Position numbers and translations under genes: made by a program
NCBI GenBank assembly: GCA_964465375.1
Contig: CAYXIJ010000031.1
Coordinates: 1 to 20,169 of the forward strand
From: CAJWKT01 sp964465375
GTDB lineage: Bacteria > Pseudomonadota > Gammaproteobacteria > Steroidobacterales > Rariloculaceae
Reading direction: 5' to 3'
Length of the DNA stretch: 20,169 nt
Notes under the pieces: model-generated
What the model was told of the DNA's origin: nothing
The model's database searches: none
Seen by the model: only the letters and a program-made list of their open reading frames with translations
Shown here: piece by piece, positions 15,306 to 20,169 of the stretch
Layout of the letters: the number at the start of each line of letters is the position of its first letter
How positions within the stretch are numbered: position 1 is the stretch's first letter

Positions 15306-16297
15306 TTTTTTTGTAATGCATCTCTGCAGTGATACGTGATGATCTGATCGGCGCCTGCACGACGAATCGCTATTAGGTTTTCTCGCACGACTTTCGATTC
15401 TTCCAACCAGCCTTTTTCGACCGCCGCCTTTACTGCCGCGTATTCTCCAGAGACGTTGTAAGCAGATAATGGCAACATGGTCGCACTGCGAACAGCCGAG
15501 ATAACATCAAGATATGCGAGGGCCGGTTTTACCATAACCATGTCGGCTCCCTCTTGCTCATCAAGCTCGGTTTCTCTGATTGCCTCAAAAATATTTCGGG
15601 GATCCATCTGATAGCTTTGCCGGTCGCCGTAAGTGGGGGCTGAGTCGGCTGCATCTCGGAACGGCCCGTAGTAGGCAGAGGCATATTTAGCGGAATACGC
15701 CAGAATGGCTACGTTTTTAAAACCACTATCATCAAGTCCATCGCGAATGGCAGCAACTCGGCCATCCATCATATCCGAGGGAGCCACTACATCGGCTCCT
15801 GCATCGGCATGACTCAGCGCAGTTTCCACAAGGGGTCTCAAAGAGCTATCGTTATCCACCTGGTTGTCTTTGATCAGACCGCAATGGCTGTGATCAGTAT
15901 AGGAACAAAGACATACGTCTGTTATAACGGTAAGGTCATCCCCGAACATTTTTTTTAGGTTCTCCACAGCCTGTTGTACTGCCCCATCAGGGGCTGCCGC
16001 CGATTCGCCCTCGGGAGATTTTGTACCCTCCGTCGTCTGCCCGAACAAAAGTACTGAGCAGATTCCAAGATCCAGATCCGATTCTACTTGCCTAAGCAGG
16101 TTTTCAATGCCCATCAGTGAAACACCCGGCATCGAAGGAATAGGTTCTTCCCCTTTTTTTGTGGGTAGTACGAAGTGCGGGAGAATAAACTGATTCGCCT
16201 CGAGGTGAGTCTCTGCAGTTAGATCCCTTATGGATTGGGTTTGGCGTAGTCTTCTTGGCCGGACACGACCCGGTAGTGTAGTTTTTAGTTTGCGCAT
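15296..16297 (-). CDS. hemB: Porphobilinogen synthase (ALA dehydratase) HemB
   Basis: HemB condenses two 5-aminolevulinate molecules to porphobilinogen. The 333 residues include both Schiff-base lysines: Lys204 in Y-S-A-K-Y-A-S and Lys257 in M-V-M-V-K-P-A-L. Cys129, Cys131 and Cys139 in D-V-C-L-C-S-Y-T-D-H-S-H-C-G form the three-cysteine zinc site, so this is the zinc-dependent type rather than the Asp-rich magnesium type common in many proteobacteria. Y-Y-G-P-F-R-D-A (209-216) is also diagnostic. The gene overlaps hemD by 13 bases and hemL by 10. Confidence 0.97.
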   Translation of the reverse strand: MRKLKTTLPGRVRPRRLRQTQSIRDLTAETHLEANQFILPHFVLPTKKGEEPIPSMPGVSLMGIENLLRQVESDLDLGICSVLLFGQTTEGTKSPEGESAAAPDGAVQQAVENLKKMFGDDLTVITDVCLCSYTDHSHCGLIKDNQVDNDSSLRPLVETALSHADAGADVVAPSDMMDGRVAAIRDGLDDSGFKNVAILAYSAKYASAYYGPFRDAADSAPTYGDRQSYQMDPRNIFEAIRETELDEQEGADMVMVKPALAYLDVISAVRSATMLPLSAYNVSGEYAAVKAAVEKGWLEESKVVRENLIAIRRAGADQIITYHCRDALQKKWL

Positions 16298-17016
16298 GAG
16301 AAGGCCTCCAGGAGCCCTTGTAAATTGCTTTGCTTTGCTTCTCCGGCTACTGTAAGCCCAGCTGCCAGAACAGATGCCGTGGTTGAAGGGCCAATTGTGA
16401 AGACATTTGGCGTGGCATCCAATTCAACCTGATTGGTAAGTCCTGTGACCGCAGAAGGACTCGCAAGAAAAATGCTGTCTGCGCCCAGGGAGGATACCTT
16501 CCTTCTATGTCCCTGTCTTTTTTTGGGGATTGTTCTGTATAAATCTAACCGGATACATTCTTTTCCTGCAGAATCTAATTCACCCTCAAGTGCTTTGCTT
16601 GCATTTTCAGCTAGCGCCATGATGAGCCGGCACGGGGACTTTATCTTTTTCCCTAGCTCTCTCCCAAGTGATATTGCTGTGCTTTTCTCACTAATAAAAT
16701 CTACCCTGCCCAGCTTTTCTCCCGCAGCCTGTGCTGTAGTGGGCCCGACTGCAGCTATTTTAAGTTTTTCCGGCAAAGGTTTTTCGTAAAGTGCGGCAAA
16801 TGAATCCACACCACGCTTGGAGGTGAACACAAGCCAATGAGCGCAGGGAACTTCCTGCTCTAGTCTCCTTGGAATCGTTTTGTCGACAATTGGTTCGCAC
16901 TCAATGCATGGAAAAATAACCGGAACTGCGCCCAGTAGCCTCAGTTGGTCTGCCCAGGACTCGCAATCTTCCTCCGCCCTGGTAATTAAGATCCGTCGTT
17001 CGCTCAATTTATCCAC
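16285..17016 (-). CDS. hemD: Uroporphyrinogen-III synthase HemD
   Basis: HemD closes and inverts ring D of hydroxymethylbilane to give uroporphyrinogen III, the branch point for heme (HemE) and siroheme (CysG). The family is poorly conserved, but this 243-residue protein shows the expected bits: an N-terminal I-L-I-T-R-A, then T-S-K-R-G-V-D-S-F near 65-73, I-A-A-V-G-P-T-T-A-Q-A (87-97) and a C-terminal F-T-I-G-P-S-T-T-A-S-V-L-A-A-G-L. Position between hemC and hemB confirms the call. It starts with GTG 17016, three bases after the hemC stop, with GGGG in the end of hemC as ribosome site. It overlaps hemB by 13 bases. Confidence 0.9.
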   Translation of the reverse strand: MDKLSERRILITRAEEDCESWADQLRLLGAVPVIFPCIECEPIVDKTIPRRLEQEVPCAHWLVFTSKRGVDSFAALYEKPLPEKLKIAAVGPTTAQAAGEKLGRVDFISEKSTAISLGRELGKKIKSPCRLIMALAENASKALEGELDSAGKECIRLDLYRTIPKKRQGHRRKVSSLGADSIFLASPSAVTGLTNQVELDATPNVFTIGPSTTASVLAAGLTVAGEAKQSNLQGLLEAFSCAN

Positions 17017-17019
17017 CAG

Positions 17020-17934
17020 TCAAGCCCCTACCAGTAGATCTGCTAGCTCATCTGCAAGATCGCTCGGTTCAGTACCCTGAGCCATTTTTTTCAGTATTTG
17101 TCCATTTTTTTCAATCATCGCGACCATTTCACTCTGGCTCTGTTTTTTTTCACAGAATGAACCAAAGGCCAATTCACAGCCCCCCTCTACGTGCGAAAGT
17201 AAGCGACGTTCTGCTTCAACCGCACCTCGAGTGACGGGCTCATCAAGTGGTGCAAGTATCCGCCCGATTTCCGCGTCATCACTACGGCATTGCAAGGCTA
17301 TCGCGCCTTGGGCAGGAGCGGGAACGAACACATTAGGATCAAGCCGCACACACGTGAAATCAGCCAGATTCAGCTCAGGTGCATCGGTCAGCTGACTCGA
17401 CTGCAGCCTCTCTATGCCTGCACTTGCCAGCAGAATTGCATCGTAGTGGTTTTCCCTCAGTCTTTGGATTCGAGTGGGTACGTTTCCACGCAGAGAAGTA
17501 ACATTCAGGTCGGGCCGTATGTGTTTGACCCAGATTTTCCGGCGGGCAGATGCAGTTCCAACGGTAGCATTCTTTTGAATTGGCAGAAAACCTTCATCAG
17601 GGTCAGCTTGTTCGCTGCGAATTAAAAGTGTGTCTGTGGGATCGGCTCGGACAGGCACAGCAACCACATGCAGTTCACTGATGGAGCTTGTGGGCAGGTC
17701 TTTGTAGGAGTGCACAGCGACATCAATTGTTTTATTTATTAAAGCTTGTTCAATTTCTCTTACAAAAACACCCTGTGACCCGATTGAACCAAAATAAGGT
17801 GCATTTGAAACATCTCCTGACGTAGTGATCGTTATTGATTCTGTTTCATGCCCTTGGTCGACAAGCCAATCTGCAACAGCACCCGATTGAGTGCGTGCGA
17901 GATGTGACGCTCGTGTTCCTATTCGTATCTTCAT
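17020..17934 (-). CDS. hemC: Hydroxymethylbilane synthase (porphobilinogen deaminase) HemC
   Basis: HemC links four porphobilinogens into hydroxymethylbilane using a covalent dipyrromethane cofactor. The 304 residues carry I-G-T-R-A-S-H-L-A (5-13), the catalytic Asp79 in A-V-H-S-Y-K-D-L-P-T, G-T-A-S-A-R-R (126-132), S-L-R-G-N-V-P-T-R (147-155) and the cofactor cysteine Cys253 in G-G-C-E-L-A-F-G. Length and motif spacing are normal. The ATG overlaps the hemA stop as ATGA, so the two are translationally coupled. Confidence 0.97.
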   Translation of the reverse strand: MKIRIGTRASHLARTQSGAVADWLVDQGHETESITITTSGDVSNAPYFGSIGSQGVFVREIEQALINKTIDVAVHSYKDLPTSSISELHVVAVPVRADPTDTLLIRSEQADPDEGFLPIQKNATVGTASARRKIWVKHIRPDLNVTSLRGNVPTRIQRLRENHYDAILLASAGIERLQSSQLTDAPELNLADFTCVRLDPNVFVPAPAQGAIALQCRSDDAEIGRILAPLDEPVTRGAVEAERRLLSHVEGGCELAFGSFCEKKQSQSEMVAMIEKNGQILKKMAQGTEPSDLADELADLLVGA

Positions 17935-19265
17935 GACCCAGTCTCTTCTTGCTGCTGCAACCCCCGATTTACTGCTGAACGGAGTTCACTGGCGAACTTG
18001 GGATCAAGGCCTTCCAGAAATGCATCCAGCGATCCCTCGGGTCCTTCGTAAAGAAGGCCCCGCAAGCCCAGTGTCGGGATATGGGCGAATCGTCGCGCAA
18101 GGACCCGAGACCAGGATTCGATAGCCTCACGCTGTTTAGGTCCAAGGTCTTTGAGTTCTTTTTTAAGGAGTCGTTGGACACCCTCTTTTGCAGTATGTTG
18201 GTAGCGTTGCTGAAGAACCCCAAAAAGTTCTCCGTAGACCTGCTCCGCAAATTTTTCATGAAATCTGATCAGGGCATAATCAACAAGTTCCCGGGCCTGT
18301 GGCGTTTCATTTAAACGCATCAACCGATTGGTCTGTGCTTCCTTGGTGATTTCGTCCATCCCAATACGTTTAAGAGTAAGCTTGGTACACGCTACGGGGT
18401 CAATATCTGCGGGTACCGACATGTCAATGAGCAGCGGTGCTTGCCCGGATTCTGTTTGGGCGGCTAATCGTTCTAGGGTGGATTCCTTAATAATTGTATG
18501 TGACGAACCTGTGCACGAAAGCACAGCTTCAATTTTTGGGGGCTTGCGACAGAATTCGTTGAGTGGAAGGCACAGGCAGTCAAGCTGATCCGCTAAGATT
18601 TGTGCTTTATCAAGTGACCGGTTAATGATGATAAACGGTGTTTTCGTGCTGGCAAGAGATTGAGCAACCCGTTCGGTCATAGGGGAAATTCCAATTAATG
18701 CAGTTCGTCCCGGGGTTCGCCTTATACGTTCGCGAATATGATCCACGGCTAGTTCCGCCAGGGATATCCTCCCTTCACCAAGTTGGGTCTCTCCTCGAAC
18801 GCGACCCGCTATTTTTAGTGACTCTTCAAATAGAAGCCTAAGTCTCGGTCCACTTAAGCCTATCTCTACAGAAAGTTCAGAACTGCTCCGCACCTGGCCG
18901 ACGATTTCTGTTTCGCCCAGGCAGGCTGAATCAAGCCCAGCTGCAACCAGAAACAAATGCTCGACTGCCCCTTCTCCACCCCAGGCCCTCAGCGCGCGCT
19001 CTGCCTCTCCGGAGCGGGGTTTTTCATCGGTCAGTAGTTCATAGACTAAAGGCCGGATGTCCCGGGCTTGCGTACCAGCGGCATGGGCAAAAATAACCTC
19101 AACACGATTGCAGGTTGCAAGGTAAGCAAGTTCCGCTAACTCAGCTCTTTTTGCTAACGCACGGAGGCGTTTTGCTACCTTATTCCTGGGAAGCGTGTAC
19201 CGATCTAAAGATTCACTGCCGTTTTTTTGCCAGGAAATTCCTACAATACCGAGATCTTCCAACAA
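17931..19265 (-). CDS. hemA: Glutamyl-tRNA reductase HemA (variant)
   Basis: HemA reduces glutamyl-tRNA to glutamate-1-semialdehyde, the committed step and usual control point of tetrapyrrole synthesis. The 444-residue protein has the catalytic Cys52 in Y-L-A-T-C-N-R-V-E, G-L-D-S-A-C-L-G-E-T-E-I-V-G-Q-V (110-125), a C-terminal dimerisation helix and a long tail after 400. Two features are odd. The N-terminal segment G-I-S-W-Q-K-N-G differs from the usual G-x-N-H-K-T/S, and the NADPH loop is G-I-S-P-M-T instead of G-A-G-x-M. This suggests a divergent branch of the family. No ATG is available; the start appears to be TTG 19265 with GGGGTTAGG just ahead. It is the first gene of the operon. Confidence 0.93.
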   Translation of the reverse strand: MLEDLGIVGISWQKNGSESLDRYTLPRNKVAKRLRALAKRAELAELAYLATCNRVEVIFAHAAGTQARDIRPLVYELLTDEKPRSGEAERALRAWGGEGAVEHLFLVAAGLDSACLGETEIVGQVRSSSELSVEIGLSGPRLRLLFEESLKIAGRVRGETQLGEGRISLAELAVDHIRERIRRTPGRTALIGISPMTERVAQSLASTKTPFIIINRSLDKAQILADQLDCLCLPLNEFCRKPPKIEAVLSCTGSSHTIIKESTLERLAAQTESGQAPLLIDMSVPADIDPVACTKLTLKRIGMDEITKEAQTNRLMRLNETPQARELVDYALIRFHEKFAEQVYGELFGVLQQRYQHTAKEGVQRLLKKELKDLGPKQREAIESWSRVLARRFAHIPTLGLRGLLYEGPEGSLDAFLEGLDPKFASELRSAVNRGLQQQEETGS

Positions 19266-19334
19266 GGACCTAACCCCATTACCAATTGAATTGAGTGTTT
19301 ACCGCAGATTAGGCTAATGCAATCGACTTCACGT

Positions 19335-19352
19335 TTGTCACGATACTGTCAC
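19335..19352. promoter_or_regulatory. Tandem TGTCAC repeat upstream of hemA (candidate response-regulator site)
   Basis: TGTCAC occurs at 19336-19341 and again at 19347-19352, exactly 11 bases apart, one helical turn. From 19335 the 18 bases match the E. coli Pho box, as I recall it, at 14 of 18 positions with both TGTCA cores perfect. On the minus strand, towards hemA, it reads GTGACA twice, and the proximal copy could serve as a -35 hexamer, though no good -10 follows. Tandem repeats of this form are bound by OmpR/PhoB-type regulators. Confidence 0.45.
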
Positions 19353-19380
19353 AAACCAAGGAATGAGTTTATAAAAACAA

Positions 19381-20169
19381 TCATGCGCTGAAAGTTTTTT
19401 CCACAATTTCATGCATCGACTGGTATTGTGTCCAGATACTTCGGGCCATCGATAGCTGGCCGTTTGTTCTGGCTTGGTTATGCTCACTACAGGACTGGAA
19501 TCGATGGGGATTCCAGCGGAAATAGTTTTCGACTAAAGCGTCTGTGCAGAATCGGGCCGCGAGTTCCACTGTAATGGTAAGCGTAGCGTCCGGGATAGCC
19601 CGCCATTCCTTCTCATGCAAAAAATTCGGCACACATTGTCCGTAACCCTCTACGGCAGCCCTGAAAATTTTGAGAGAAAAAGTTGAATTTAGGTCATCTT
19701 CGGTGCTCAGGTTGCACCAGGACCTCATGGCATCTCCTAACTCCAGGATCACGGGCATTCGGGTGAGGGTATCTAAGTCAATAAGACAAATTGCCTCATC
19801 CGTCTTTGAGTCGAAGATAACGTTGGAAATTTTTGGATCTCCGTGAACAATCCGGTCAGCGAGTTCCGGAAGGGCCGGCAATTCATCTACCAGATTTAAA
19901 ACTTCTTCTGAGAGAGTTTTTATTTTTTCAAAATGCGGATGATTTTTGTAGCCGAGTAAAGCATTTTTCAACGTATCAATGTGCCGTGCTGTGTCATGTA
20001 CACCCAGCCGGGCGTTCCTAAAATTGTAGTCTAGGTCGCTAACCGCGTGATGGAATCGAGCTAGAAGGGTGCCCACTTGTTTCGCCTGTTCGGCGTTTTC
20101 GATGGCGTCTCTGCTTACTCCATCGATGTAGGTCATCATTCTCCAGACCCCTTGATCTTCTTCGCTTAA
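19381..20169 (-). CDS. APH/NahK-like sugar kinase, 5' end outside the window
   Basis: The frame stays open to the window edge, where it reads G-V-W-R-M-M-T-Y-I-D-G. That motif lies inside the N-terminal lobe of this family, so the ATG at 20139 is internal and the true start lies outside. The catalytic loop H-G-D-P-K-I-S-N-V and the metal-binding I-D-L-D-T mark an aminoglycoside phosphotransferase fold. The pattern C-L-I-D-L-D-T followed by L-G-D-A-M-R is closest to N-acetylhexosamine 1-kinase-like proteins, which phosphorylate amino sugars with ATP. It lies 115 bases upstream of hemA on the same strand, with the tandem repeat in the gap, and is probably a separate unit. A link to heme is not implied. 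Confidence 0.82.
   Translation of the reverse strand, partial: LSEEDQGVWRMMTYIDGVSRDAIENAEQAKQVGTLLARFHHAVSDLDYNFRNARLGVHDTARHIDTLKNALLGYKNHPHFEKIKTLSEEVLNLVDELPALPELADRIVHGDPKISNVIFDSKTDEAICLIDLDTLTRMPVILELGDAMRSWCNLSTEDDLNSTFSLKIFRAAVEGYGQCVPNFLHEKEWRAIPDATLTITVELAARFCTDALVENYFRWNPHRFQSCSEHNQARTNGQLSMARSIWTQYQSMHEIVEKTFSA

Overview
The window looks like one contig of a Gram-negative, gammaproteobacterium-like genome, probably a metagenome assembly because it contains a 22-base N gap. The evidence for this affiliation is an lpxD gene (lipid A synthesis), a fused three-activity CysG, and a LysR regulator that matches CysB nearly end to end. No mobile element, CRISPR array, tRNA or rRNA gene was seen. 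No gene-free stretch exceeds 300 bases.

Left part (1-3292, plus strand): a lipoprotein amidohydrolase, then two exported proteins that share a DUF6152-type N-terminal domain. Both of these exported proteins are predicted to start with His-His after signal-peptide cleavage. A short open frame running off the left edge on the minus strand may be another gene start.

Middle part (3402-7915): lpxD and cysG lie together on the minus strand. cysG is divergent from a cysB-like regulator, and an SDR oxidoreductase follows the regulator. The 249-base cysG/cysB gap holds a plausible promoter in each direction. It also holds a clear intrinsic terminator inside the presumed cysB leader.

Right part (7924-19265, minus strand): an 11-gene, tightly packed array in the order hemA-hemC-hemD-hemB-hemL-histidine kinase-response regulator-hemE-hemQ-hemH-flavin amine oxidase. 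Most junctions overlap by 4-13 bases or are only a few bases apart, so it reads as one operon. It carries glutamyl-tRNA through 5-aminolevulinate, porphobilinogen and uroporphyrinogen III to coproporphyrinogen III (HemA, L, B, C, D, E). It then has a ferrochelatase and a HemQ-type (chlorite dismutase family) protein. No hemF, hemN or classical hemG/hemY is present, and this set fits the coproporphyrin-dependent route. The amine-oxidase-like flavoprotein sits exactly where a coproporphyrinogen oxidase would be expected. CysG draws siroheme from the same uroporphyrinogen III pool.

Upstream of hemA is a tandem TGTCAC repeat with 11-base spacing, the kind of site bound by OmpR/PhoB-family regulators like the one encoded in the operon. 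At the right edge is a 5'-truncated APH/NahK-like sugar kinase.
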